Assembly (NCBI GenBank): GCA_023392595.1
Contig: JAEVYU010000026.1
Span: 43,275-107,274, forward strand
Source: Bacillota bacterium
Lineage (GTDB): Bacteria > Bacillota > UBA4882 > UBA8346
Length of the DNA: 64,000 bases
Direction: 5' to 3'
A model generated the notes under the pieces. It saw only the letters and a program-made list of their open reading frames with translations. It was not told the DNA's origin and did no database searches. Of this stretch, positions 7,767 through 15,966 are shown piece after piece; position 1 is the first letter of the stretch; the number at the start of each line of letters is the position of its first letter. A program made the translations under genes and the position numbers.

Positions 7767-9041
7767 ATGAAAACTGAGCAGTCTGAAAAAAATCCGGTAT
7801 TTGGTTGGTTCGGGCCGGCGGCCGGGGCAGCTATTTTTAGTATTATCAAAAGCTCCGGCCCTTTATCCCGGGCCGAAATTGTAAGAGAAACGGGGTTATC
7901 CAAGTCTACCGTATCCATGCATGTCGACAAATTGATCAAAATTGGCTTGGTCAAAGAAGAGCATAATAATCGTTCCGGAGTCGGACGAAAAGGCTTGTTA
8001 TTGAGTTTTGCGATTGATTCCGGTTACATTATCGGCATCGATCTGGGCGCCAGTAGTCTGAATGTGGCTTTATGCAATTTGAATGCCGAGATCACCGACT
8101 ATCGCACCGAAGAGATTTTTGTTTATCAAGGGCCGGAAAAAGTGATGGAACGGATATTCGATTTAACGGATCAATTATTGGTCACGCATCAGCTAAACCG
8201 GAAAAGTATCCTCGGTGTCGGGATGGGCATCCCCGGCCCGGTGGAATTTGCAACGGGAACCCCGGTCTCCCCTCCGATTATGCCTGGTTGGCACCGCTAC
8301 CCGATTAAGAAAACCTTGACGGATCATTTCGGCTGCCCCGCTTATGTAGATAATGACGTAAACGTAATGGCTTATGGTGAAAGATACAGCGGCCACGGAA
8401 AGAATGTTGACAACTTTCTTTTCATAAAAGTCGGAACCGGAATTGGGGCCGGGATTTTTTGCGACGGAAAATTGTACCGAGGCTCCCAGGGTTGCGCGGG
8501 GGACATTGGTCATATCGGAGTTGACGGCAATACTACCCCTTGTTATTGCGGCAATAAGGGTTGCTTAGAGATTATTGCCGCAGGGCCAGCCATCGGCAAT
8601 TTGGCAAAAGAGACCGCAGAGGCCGGAAAAAGTTTTTTGTTGGCTGAGAAGTTAAAAGAGCAGGGTTTCATTACTGCCAAAGATGTTGGAACCCTTGCCG
8701 AACATGGTGATTTGGCATGCGTTGACTTAATTCAAAAAAGCGGCCGGACCATTGGACAGGTGCTGGCAAAATTGATTAACTTTTATAATCCTTCCTTAAT
8801 CATTATTGGCGGCGGAGTTACCGGACTAGGGGGACGTTTTCTGGCTGCCATAAAGGAAGTCGTATATAGCCGTTCTCTCCCCTTAGCCACTCGGGAATTA
8901 GCCATTCGGAATTCCAGTTTGGGGGAGTGCACCGGAATGATCGGGGCGGCGGCCATGGCCTTAAATGAAGTCTTTTCTCATCATCATGTTACTGAGATGG
9001 TTTCGATGGAAAACAGCCGGCTTTTTGCCCTAATGCAATGA
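7767..9041 (+). CDS. ROK-family transcriptional repressor (NagC/XylR type)
   Basis: Sugar-responsive regulator of 424 residues. An N-terminal winged helix (LSRAEIVRETGLSKSTVSMH, about residues 33-52) is followed by the ROK kinase-like domain: GIDLGASSLNVAL (about 92), VGMGIPGPVEF near 150, VKVGTGIGAGI near 220 and the zinc-binding HIGVDG...CYCGNKGCLE (about 247-268). The ATP-site Asp and zinc cysteines are all present, so a residual sugar-binding role is possible. It follows the epimerase gene by 68 bp in the same direction and ends before a strong terminator at 9173. It most likely controls this module through the 20-bp dyads at 4233 and 4511. Confidence 0.9.
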   Translation: MKTEQSEKNPVFGWFGPAAGAAIFSIIKSSGPLSRAEIVRETGLSKSTVSMHVDKLIKIGLVKEEHNNRSGVGRKGLLLSFAIDSGYIIGIDLGASSLNVALCNLNAEITDYRTEEIFVYQGPEKVMERIFDLTDQLLVTHQLNRKSILGVGMGIPGPVEFATGTPVSPPIMPGWHRYPIKKTLTDHFGCPAYVDNDVNVMAYGERYSGHGKNVDNFLFIKVGTGIGAGIFCDGKLYRGSQGCAGDIGHIGVDGNTTPCYCGNKGCLEIIAAGPAIGNLAKETAEAGKSFLLAEKLKEQGFITAKDVGTLAEHGDLACVDLIQKSGRTIGQVLAKLINFYNPSLIIIGGGVTGLGGRFLAAIKEVVYSRSLPLATRELAIRNSSLGECTGMIGAAAMALNEVFSHHHVTEMVSMENSRLFALMQ

Positions 9042-9172
9042 AACCGGAAACTCACCTCTTGCACAATGGCTCCGTAGATTTGCGTCTGCAAGATTCGGCG
9101 TAATTCAGGTTGACCGGGAAAGTTGAGCTCACAGGTAAATATGGTTCCAAATACCGGTAAGGATATTGTATC

Positions 9173-9208
9173 AAACCAAGCGGCCCGATCAAGGCCGCTT
9201 GGTTTTTT
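9173..9208 (+). terminator. Intrinsic terminator of the sugar catabolic operon
   Basis: A perfect 12-bp stem AACCAAGCGGCC / GGCCGCTTGGTT with a 7-nt loop is followed by TTTTTT. It closes the plus-strand oxidoreductase-to-ROK operon about 130 bp after the ROK stop. Confidence 0.92.
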
Positions 9209-9253
9209 CAAATCGCCGGAAGGAGGTTTGCCGAAGATGCTTTTCATTTTTAA

Positions 9254-9401
9254 GCCCCCATCCCCCTCATCGCCCTCATGACCCAAAAAAAGCGGCTAAA
9301 CGCTCCGCCTCTGTGGCTTAATTGTCCATAGGTTTCATAACACGCAAGTATAGTAAAAAACGATTTTTCAACCGGATGAGGGGCATGAGGGTGATGGGGG
9401 C
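9254..9401. repeat. 26-bp inverted repeat with about 97-bp loop
   Basis: The left arm GCCCCCATCCCCCTCAT... (9254-9279) and the reverse complement of the right arm (9376-9401) match at 23 of 26 positions. The arms carry a repeated CCCTCAT. The loop has no gene. This and the tandem repeats next to it fill the space between the ROK terminator and a decayed reductase gene; function unknown. Confidence 0.6.
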
Positions 9402-9446
9402 CAAAAAAAATAAAGCCATTCGTTTTCGATAGTCCCTTCATTACCG

Positions 9447-9691
9447 ATTCTTTCCGTTCAGGAATCGTTTCCCTCATAAAACAATTCCTTTCCGTCATCC
9501 GGAAAACCGTTTCTGTCATAAAATAAATCTTTTCTGTCATTCAGAAAATCATTTCCGTCCAAAATAAATCATTTCTCCCGTTCAGGAAATCATCTCCCTC
9601 ACAAAATAAATCCTTTCTCCCGTTCAGGAAACCGTTTCCCTCACAAAACAAATCATTTCTCTCGTCCAGGAAACCGTTTCCCTCACAAAAA
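9447..9691. repeat. 21-bp-period tandem repeat array (about 11-12 units)
   Basis: Units begin TTTCYSTC or TTTCTCCC and recur at 9468, 9489, 9510, 9531, 9552, 9572 (a 20-bp unit), 9593, 9614, 9635, 9656 and 9677. From 9593 the units alternate as two types, giving a 42-bp higher-order repeat with the near palindrome GGAAACCGTTTCC. Read on the minus strand they give seven-residue periods such as MTEKIYF MTETVFR and CEGNGFL NGRKDLF. There is no start-site support, so I treat the open frames here as a by-product of the period being a multiple of three. Confidence 0.8.
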
Positions 9692-9696
9692 GGCGG

Positions 9697-9954
9697 TGGT
9701 TTATCATATCCCATCATTTTCATTCGGCTCTCATCCACACCCAAGGTATAAATGAATCCTGTCGGTATCTTTTTCTTAAAAAGGGTAGAATAGTTTACAT
9801 CCTATACAAGATATGGATATATCAACCGTTCCATACATGAACTCATCTCGCCAACAACCCTTCCAAGATATATGGGAGCATCCAGGATAATAGCATCAAC
9901 TTCCGCAACTTTTTAAAGAACTGGTGTCAAATCATCTTTTATGGCACATTGTCC
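9697..9954 (-). pseudogene. NADPH-dependent FMN reductase/flavodoxin-like gene, decayed
   Basis: The minus strand reads GQCAIKDDLTPVL, a stop, then KVAEVDAIILDAPIYLGRV, VGEMSSCMERLIYPYLV, a second stop, then KKKIPTGFIYTLGVDESRMK. This is the second half of a flavodoxin-like NAD(P)H reductase: the family has CxxKDDLxPVL, then (S/A)PIY, then a MERL(I/F)FPY segment. Two in-frame stops, loss of the N-terminal half and fusion of the 3' end to the 21-bp repeat array show that the gene is dead. It lies upstream of and opposite to the TetR gene. Confidence 0.78.
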
Positions 9955-10110
9955 AATAAACTACACCCTGTCCATTGTCGAATGAGTATCGGATAAAATA
10001 AATGAACTAAAGATTGCCAATTGAGATTGGGACAAGCAGTATCAAACTGGCAGCGGTTTTCCACTAAAATAATTTTTCTTGCTATTTTTAATAATCGTGC
10101 TAAAATTAAA

Positions 10111-10136
10111 TTACCGGTGGTAATTACCAATGGTAA
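10111..10136. promoter_or_regulatory. Two tandem 13-bp palindromes, candidate TetR operators
   Basis: TTACCGGTGGTAA (10111-10123) is followed directly by TTACCAATGGTAA (10124-10136). Each is a perfect TTACC/GGTAA dyad around a 3-bp centre. They end 24 bp before the ATG of the TetR-family gene at 10161, the usual place for autoregulation. Confidence 0.75.
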
Positions 10137-10160
10137 TTTAATTTTTTAGGAACAACTTCA

Positions 10161-10778
10161 ATGCCAAAAGGTCTATCAAAAGGGATAACCAAGGAAAATA
10201 TCGTCAACGTTACCCTTGCGTTGATTCGGGACCAAGAAAATATTCACAGCGTCAACTTAAGAGAAATTGCGAGAGTGCTGGGATGTGCCCATACCAACCT
10301 TTATAACTACTTTGCGGATTTCGATGCCATTCTATGGGCAGCGCTGGACACAATTCTAATCAAGTCGACCGAATTTATACTTTCCGGTATGAACGAGGTC
10401 GAAGATCCCCAAGCGAAGCTCCAGCTATTCTATGAACGATTGATTGACTATTACCTGCAAAATAAAGGTTGGTTCCGGCTTTTCTGGATGGAAAAACTAC
10501 GGGGAGAAAGAACGGAAAGCAACATCCAACTTACCGCCACTGTGGTTGGCGAGTATGTGATCATGCTTGCCGAATTGTTTAAAGAAATCTATGGCGTGAA
10601 GCTTACCAACCAGCAAACCATGTATGTTTTTCATACCGTTCACAGCTATATGAATGGAGAAATATCTATTTTCATTGCAGGCAGAGGACTAATTTCCGGG
10701 GAAGAGGAATTTAAAAAGTATCTTCTGCGGGAATGCCTAAAGGTAAGCAAGCTTCTTGTGCTTGATCCGGTTTGTTAG
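10161..10778 (+). CDS. TetR/AcrR-family transcriptional regulator
   Basis: Repressor-type protein of 205 residues. The N-terminal helix-turn-helix reads NLREIARVLGCAHTNLYNYF (about residues 34-53), a close fit to the TetR pattern ending in 'LYNYF'. The C-terminal ligand domain includes YYLQNKGWFRLFWMEKLRG (about 95-113) and is helical. Two abutting palindromes directly upstream suggest it represses itself and probably the two genes that follow in the same direction, a DUF4345 membrane protein and an alpha/beta hydrolase. The inducer is unknown. Confidence 0.88.
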   Translation: MPKGLSKGITKENIVNVTLALIRDQENIHSVNLREIARVLGCAHTNLYNYFADFDAILWAALDTILIKSTEFILSGMNEVEDPQAKLQLFYERLIDYYLQNKGWFRLFWMEKLRGERTESNIQLTATVVGEYVIMLAELFKEIYGVKLTNQQTMYVFHTVHSYMNGEISIFIAGRGLISGEEEFKKYLLRECLKVSKLLVLDPVC

Positions 10779-10886
10779 GCAAGGGTATCCAAGCCCAGAG
10801 AATCCACTGCCTGAAGAGGATAGGATAGCTAAGGCCAAATATTCTGAACCATCGCTCATTTTCGAGGGAAAGGAACGGGAATTGAC

Positions 10887-11327
10887 TTGAAGAAAAAAAA
10901 TACGATTGAAAGAAATCCCAAGAGGCCCGTTGTATCTAAACGTATCTTCCAGGCTGTACTCGGTCTGAACGGCATTTTTACCCTATATACGGCCTATTTA
11001 GGATTTGCTTATGGCGCGGTAAATTGGTACTATGGATTCCCCGCCGGGCAAGAATATTCGCAGGGGCTTAGGATATTAGACAGCAATCTGCGGTTTTACA
11101 GCGGCCTATGGCTGGGCATCGGCATCATCTTGTTTTGGATGATTCCCCGGATCGACCGGGACAGGACGACGCTTCGGGTTATGGCGTTGCTTTTTTTCCT
11201 TGGCGGCATTGGCCGTTTGATCTCCATCTTCACCTGCGGCTTGCCTTCCTGTCTTTACTTGGCTTTTGTACCGCTCGAATTGGGATTCCCGCTTCTTGTC
11301 CTCTGGCAAAAGCATATCATATCCTAG
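10887..11327 (+). CDS. DUF4345 membrane protein
   Basis: Small integral membrane protein of 146 residues with four hydrophobic segments (about 22-45, 70-90, 97-115 and 120-140). The segment SNLRFYSGLWLGIGIILFW, a downstream IDRDRT and LGGIGRLIS fit the DUF4345 family, whose function is not known. Translation seems to start at TTG 10887, with AAGGAA about 12 bp before it; no ATG is better placed. It lies 108 bp after the TetR gene and 73 bp before the hydrolase gene, so the three probably form one transcription unit. Confidence 0.75.
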   Translation: MKKKNTIERNPKRPVVSKRIFQAVLGLNGIFTLYTAYLGFAYGAVNWYYGFPAGQEYSQGLRILDSNLRFYSGLWLGIGIILFWMIPRIDRDRTTLRVMALLFFLGGIGRLISIFTCGLPSCLYLAFVPLELGFPLLVLWQKHIIS

Positions 11328-11400
11328 AGGACCGGAAGTTATGAACGGGCCTCAAACCAAGGCAAAATACTAATGAAAATCCGGTGAGGGGGTTAATGAT

Positions 11401-12741
11401 ATGAAGAGTCAAGCCGATTTTAACTCCGGTGAATTTCAACTGCATCCAAACCCTAATTTCAATTACCAATTAAACCGCACGTATAACGTAAGCAATGGGA
11501 ACCTGGATGAAATAAAAGAACTAGCCGCAAAGTTAACCAGCATTAAGGTTTGGGAAAAGGAAATGAGGGCTCTGGCCGAAAAAGCTTTCCAGGAAAACCG
11601 GATCAAAGATGCGATTGCCTATTACCGAATGACCGAATTCTTTATGTATGACGGTAACCCGGATAAAATAAAAACGTACGACGAATCAATCGAATTGTTT
11701 TATCAATATCATGATCCATTGTTTAAAACGGGTGTATTACAGCTTGATCAGGTTCCTTACGAGCAAGGGTATTTACCGGTAATCCACACCATGCCCGAAG
11801 GGAAATGTGTAGATACCATTCTGCTCCACGGCGGATTTGATTCCTATATGGAAGAGTTCCTTCCTTCTTTATTGTATCTCAGGGAAAACGGCTTCGAAGT
11901 TTTTTTATTTGAGGGCCCGGGCCAGGGGAATGTCCTGCGAAAGCAAGGCCTCACTTTTTCAATTGAGTGGGAAAAGCCGGTAAAAACATTGCTGGATTAT
12001 TACAGCTTACATGAGGTAACCATCATCGGCATATCGATGGGAGCTATTCTGGCGCCAAGGGCGGCGGCGTTTGAAACCCGGATCCAAAGGATTGTAGCCT
12101 GGAGCGTCTGTACAAACATGCTTGAACTGCTTCTGGATGCCGTTCCCAAAGCGGAACGGGATGCTTTAAAAGAATTGCTACGGCAAAAAGAAAAAAATAC
12201 CATCAACGACCTCATGGATAAACAGATGGCAAGAGAGCCCTTAATCGACTGGGCTATGCATCATGGTTTTTATAATATGGGCGTGGATAACCCCTATGAC
12301 TATATGATAGCGGCCAATCACTATACCTATGCGGATGTTGCCGATCAAATCACCCAGGATTTCTTATTGCTGGGTGCTGAGAAAGACCACTTAATCCCGA
12401 TAGAAAACTATAAATCGGCTATGGATAGCCTTCCAAATGTAAAGTCCTTGACATACCGATTGTTTACCGCAAAAGAAAATGCCGCCAGTCATTGCAATAC
12501 CGGAAATCCCAAATTAGTTCTGGATACTATCGTTTCCTGGATAAGAACTATTAAGGCGCGTCAAATAATATCTCTTAACAGCCTGCCAAGCCGGCTGGCA
12601 CGAACTTGCCTTCTTTCCCCAGCCCAGCGCCTTCTCACCCGGAACTTTTTGGGCACCAAAAGTTCCCAAATCGATGTTATGATGATAATATCAAAGTCGA
12701 AGGATCAAGATTGCAAACCAAAACCCGCTACCCATAGTTAG
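11401..12741 (+). CDS. Alpha/beta hydrolase with N-terminal cap, 3' end extended
   Basis: A predicted cytoplasmic hydrolase of 446 residues. After a helical N-terminal region of about 125 residues comes the fold itself: TILLHGGFDSYMEEFLP (about residue 139), nucleophile motif IIGISMGAILAPRAA (Ser about 217), acid LLLGAEKDHLIPIEN (Asp about 332) and a His in AASHCNTGN (about 362). Homologues of this type usually end soon after the helix that here reads VLDTIVSWIRTIK (residue 380). The last 60 residues look non-coding: they cross two hairpins (12641-12666 and 12714-12755), and the stop lies inside the second loop-stem. I read this as a lost stop codon. It belongs to the TetR-controlled unit. 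Confidence 0.8.
   Translation: MKSQADFNSGEFQLHPNPNFNYQLNRTYNVSNGNLDEIKELAAKLTSIKVWEKEMRALAEKAFQENRIKDAIAYYRMTEFFMYDGNPDKIKTYDESIELFYQYHDPLFKTGVLQLDQVPYEQGYLPVIHTMPEGKCVDTILLHGGFDSYMEEFLPSLLYLRENGFEVFLFEGPGQGNVLRKQGLTFSIEWEKPVKTLLDYYSLHEVTIIGISMGAILAPRAAAFETRIQRIVAWSVCTNMLELLLDAVPKAERDALKELLRQKEKNTINDLMDKQMAREPLIDWAMHHGFYNMGVDNPYDYMIAANHYTYADVADQITQDFLLLGAEKDHLIPIENYKSAMDSLPNVKSLTYRLFTAKENAASHCNTGNPKLVLDTIVSWIRTIKARQIISLNSLPSRLARTCLLSPAQRLLTRNFLGTKSSQIDVMMIISKSKDQDCKPKPATHS
12641..12666. repeat. Hairpin inside the hydrolase 3' extension
   Basis: GGAACTTTTTGG, a 3-nt loop GCA, then CCAAAAGTTCC. This is a near-perfect stem of 11 pairs within the last codons of the hydrolase frame, which supports the view that this DNA was intergenic before the stop was lost. 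Confidence 0.6.
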
Positions 12742-12755
12742 CGGGTTTTGGTTTG
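12714..12755. terminator. 17-bp perfect inverted repeat, probable terminator hairpin
   Basis: CAAACCAAAACCCGCTA (12714-12730) and TAGCGGGTTTTGGTTTG (12739-12755) are exact complements around an 8-nt loop. The hydrolase stop codon TAG is at 12739-12741, inside the right arm. There is no run of T after it on the plus strand, so termination would rely on the stem and its internal T tract. No gene starts between here and the helicase end at 12915. Confidence 0.55.
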
Positions 12756-12844
12756 GGCGCTCTTTCCCGAAGTTTAAAAAATGTTACTGTCCACTATTGG
12801 TTTTATCAAGAGCATATAACCAATTCTGCCGGACCTTTCCATGG

Positions 12845-12891
12845 TCACTTATGATATTTCCTTTCGTATCGGGTCTAACGGCGAAAAATTT
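12845..12891. repeat. Imperfect direct repeat A (3' side of the helicase/TA island)
   Basis: TCACTTATGATA, a 9-10 bp variable part, then TATCGGGTCTAACG matches 16776-16821 at about 80 percent. On the minus strand both copies read VRPD(T/S), two variable residues, then (N/S)IIS(D/E), so they look like pieces of the same former coding sequence. This copy begins about 25 bp after the helicase stop. Confidence 0.65.
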
Positions 12892-12914
12892 AAATTCTCC
12901 CTTCCTTCAACAAT

Positions 12915-15887
12915 CTATAGCAAATAATCATTAACCTTTTCTGCAATTTTAGTCAGTTCATTGCCTATATTAGGACTCTCAAGCCGCATGATGCTTTCCT
13001 CCGCGCTCCCAAAACTCAATAAATTAATACTTCCGTACCATACAATCCTTTGATCGATCACCGCAAATTTTTGATGAATATTGGAGCGGAAAACTACCCT
13101 GACTCCTGTATTTTTTAACAAGTCTAAACAACTCTGCAAAACGGTTACATCTCTTCCTTGAAAATCTCCGACCGGCCTAGTCACTACTAATACTTTGACT
13201 TTATTTCCTAATGCCGCCTTAATGTATTCTAGCATCTGTATAGTCCGTTTTTTAGTAACGTAAGGACTTACAATAAGAATCTCCCGGGATGCATTCAAAA
13301 TATCATTGCTATATACGGCTAAAAAGTTATTCTTATCAAAAATGATGTCGATTGACTCTGCTACAACACTTTCACCTTTTGCTTTATACCCAATACCGGC
13401 GTATCCTGAAAGCCGCTTATGATACATTTTCTCCAGCATCTTCACCTGAATATCCACATAATCATAAATCTGCACTTCTTTTTTGTTCGCGAATAATCGG
13501 TGAAGCCTGCCGGCATATTGCTGTAAAGTCCCCTTCCACGAAATCGGCATGGTTAAAAACAGAGTATCCAAACGAGGTTCGTCAAAACCTTCCCCGATAT
13601 ATTTACCGGTAGCAACCAAAGTCAATGGTTGATCGACGGGCGTATCCACGATTTGTTTCATAATTTCCTTCATTTCCTTCGCACCCATCCCGCCTGTTAG
13701 AACAAGCACATCCGGAATATTTTCTCTCAATTCTTTCGCAAGGATTTCCACATGAATGATTCTATCCGTCAAGATAATACAGTTCCTACCGTTTTCATGG
13801 CTTTTTACTACGTCACGAACAATTTGCTGATTTCGAATGCCGTTTTGGACAATTTCCGAGTATAAATCTTGAATCGATACTTCTTTCTCATCCTTATCCA
13901 CAGGAACTCGAAGAGAAGTAAATCTTGGTATGACATAATGATCAAAAGGTCTATTTTCAGCCTGTTTTTTGGCATCATCCCTGTAGCGGATTGGCCCACA
14001 TTGCATGAAAATGATAGGATGATGTCCGTCCTTTCGGGTAGGAGTAGCGGTTAATCCGTATACATATTTGGCATTGGTGTTCTTAAGTATGGTTTCAAAA
14101 CTGAAAGCTGAAACATGATGGCACTCATCAATAATAATCATGCCATAGTTTTTTACGCACTCTCTGACTTCACCCATTCGGTTCAACGATTGCATCACCG
14201 CGATATCGATGATCCCGTTTAAGGTGTCCTTCCCTGCTCCCAATTGTCCGATAATACTTCGAACCTTTTTTCTCCCTCTTTTTTTCCCTTCATCAATATC
14301 CGGTAGTTTTTCATTGATACTCAAAAACTCAGTTAACCGCTTTTCCCATTGGGAAACCAAATTTACTTTATCAACCAAAATCAGAGTATTTACTTTCCGT
14401 TCCGCAATGAGCTTTATAGCCACAACGGTTTTTCCAAAAGCTGTTGTCCCACAAAGCACGCCGTTATTGGCTTTCAGTAGTTTATCAAGGGCTAATGGTT
14501 GTTCATCCCGTAAATTGCCCATAAACTCGACATCAATTCTTTTACCTGAATTTGTCTTATCAATAAAGCGAGTATCAATATCAAGTCCATCCAATAACTC
14601 TTTTAAATCCCGTTCGCACCCTCGTGGCAAGCATAAATATTCTTGAGTTTCGTCCGAGCAGGATATTACCCTTGGTATCGTCTTTGTCGAAAGCCGCATC
14701 GCCTGAGATTTATAGAATTCGGGGTTTTTGAAAGCCGCCAACCGTTTGATATGGTTCAGAGCCCTTTGAGATATACCCGATTTTCCAATGAATAGCATAT
14801 TGGCTCTCACAATTTCAACATCCGGCGGAAAATCATTCTTCGATAATTGAATCTTCTTTAATTCCCAAGGCTTTTCATCTTCTTCCTCACCGGTTCGCAA
14901 GGCTCCAAGTTCACTGCCATGACAAAGTTTTGATGTAAGCATTTCAATCTCATCTTCATTTAGTTTTTGAATGGTGGACAAAAATGCCCATTGATCACCA
15001 TAGGGACTGCATTTTTCATCAACAAAAACGCTGTTATTATAATTTCTTGCCGCTTTTTGCAAAGGCAAAGCAATCAAATTTCCAAACCCGCCTTTGGGCA
15101 TAGTGTCCTGATTGGGAAAAAAACGGTCATATGACCTAAAGGTTATTTCATGCCTTTTGCTCATGGAGTAAGTGAGTAAGGCACTACCAAATTTTCTTGC
15201 TAAAACTGCTGATATAGGATTCTCAAAGAAAAACCAAACATGGGCTCCTTTGCCTGAACGTGAACGTTCGACAGCTAACTGAATTCTGAATTCGAAACAA
15301 GTTTCACGTAATACCGAAACATCCTTTTGCCATTCCTCATCATCAAAATCAATGGCCAAAAAGCAGCAGGTTTCATCCGGCAATAAAGGATATATTCCCG
15401 CAACAAAATTATCAATCCCGCGTAAATGGGCATCAATCACTTTTTCATCCAGTTTGTCTAACGCCTTATGGGCACAGTCAGCGCATTTTCCTTTCGGTTT
15501 AAAGCACAATCCGGGCCGCCATTCATTCAAACAAACCGGTGAATAGCCGGAAGTTCTCTTCCTCTGCGCCTTCAAAGAAGGTGGGCTTTCCCATCTTTTT
15601 GCATAAACATCGTCCCGGCCTTTAAAGAGCGACATGAATAGTTTGATTTTTTCCGAAGGGGTTGAGAGGTTATTAATATCCGGATTCTCTTCTTTATTGC
15701 AATCCGCTTTAATCATTTCCGGCACTGGTTTTGACTCCGTTGCACCCAAATTAGGCGCAAAATCAAAAGGAATCCCTGGCTGTTCAGGAATTCCCAATTG
15801 AAGCCTTAACCGTTTATTTTCTTCCCGCAAACGATGATTCTCACTCTGTAACCAATGGTACTTCGTGAGCAATTCGTTATAATCCAT
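12915..15887 (-). CDS. Primase-helicase-PLD fusion protein (TOTE-type archaeo-eukaryotic primase plus SF2 helicase)
   Basis: A 990-residue DNA-acting protein. Domains in order, numbered from the ATG at 15887: a coiled coil (about 5-32); a four-cysteine zinc site with spacing C-x8-C-x6-C-x2-C (119-138); an archaeo-eukaryotic primase core with FLAIDFDDEEW (metal Asp about 180/182), SRSGKGAHVWFFF (about 209-221) and GNLIALPLQ (about 270); an SF2 helicase with Walker A GTTAFGKT (about 480), DECHH (about 587) and TATPTRKDG (about 613), ending in GRLHRLF; and one phospholipase D half-site, NIHQKFAVID, near the C-terminus. The primase segment matches what Pfam, as I recall, calls the TOTE conflict-system primase, so a role in defence or repair is likely. 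The TTG at 15899 is the alternative start; GAGGATC favours 15887. A toxin-antitoxin pair sits directly upstream. Confidence 0.9.
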   Translation of the reverse strand: MDYNELLTKYHWLQSENHRLREENKRLRLQLGIPEQPGIPFDFAPNLGATESKPVPEMIKADCNKEENPDINNLSTPSEKIKLFMSLFKGRDDVYAKRWESPPSLKAQRKRTSGYSPVCLNEWRPGLCFKPKGKCADCAHKALDKLDEKVIDAHLRGIDNFVAGIYPLLPDETCCFLAIDFDDEEWQKDVSVLRETCFEFRIQLAVERSRSGKGAHVWFFFENPISAVLARKFGSALLTYSMSKRHEITFRSYDRFFPNQDTMPKGGFGNLIALPLQKAARNYNNSVFVDEKCSPYGDQWAFLSTIQKLNEDEIEMLTSKLCHGSELGALRTGEEEDEKPWELKKIQLSKNDFPPDVEIVRANMLFIGKSGISQRALNHIKRLAAFKNPEFYKSQAMRLSTKTIPRVISCSDETQEYLCLPRGCERDLKELLDGLDIDTRFIDKTNSGKRIDVEFMGNLRDEQPLALDKLLKANNGVLCGTTAFGKTVVAIKLIAERKVNTLILVDKVNLVSQWEKRLTEFLSINEKLPDIDEGKKRGRKKVRSIIGQLGAGKDTLNGIIDIAVMQSLNRMGEVRECVKNYGMIIIDECHHVSAFSFETILKNTNAKYVYGLTATPTRKDGHHPIIFMQCGPIRYRDDAKKQAENRPFDHYVIPRFTSLRVPVDKDEKEVSIQDLYSEIVQNGIRNQQIVRDVVKSHENGRNCIILTDRIIHVEILAKELRENIPDVLVLTGGMGAKEMKEIMKQIVDTPVDQPLTLVATGKYIGEGFDEPRLDTLFLTMPISWKGTLQQYAGRLHRLFANKKEVQIYDYVDIQVKMLEKMYHKRLSGYAGIGYKAKGESVVAESIDIIFDKNNFLAVYSNDILNASREILIVSPYVTKKRTIQMLEYIKAALGNKVKVLVVTRPVGDFQGRDVTVLQSCLDLLKNTGVRVVFRSNIHQKFAVIDQRIVWYGSINLLSFGSAEESIMRLESPNIGNELTKIAEKVNDYLL

Positions 15888-15966
15888 ATTGATCCTCAAT
15901 ATTCATAATACTTCTGTACCCTTATTTAATAAGATTTTCAATATCCATCTTGGCATAAATGATTCT

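Noticed and set aside
8984..9286. 100-codon minus-strand frame over the ROK 3' end
   Set aside because: It spans the operon terminator and the end of an intact gene on the other strand; shadow frame.
9250..9744. Open frames on the minus strand with heptad-like protein repeats
   Set aside because: They follow from a 21-bp tandem repeat and the tail of a pseudogene; no start-site support.
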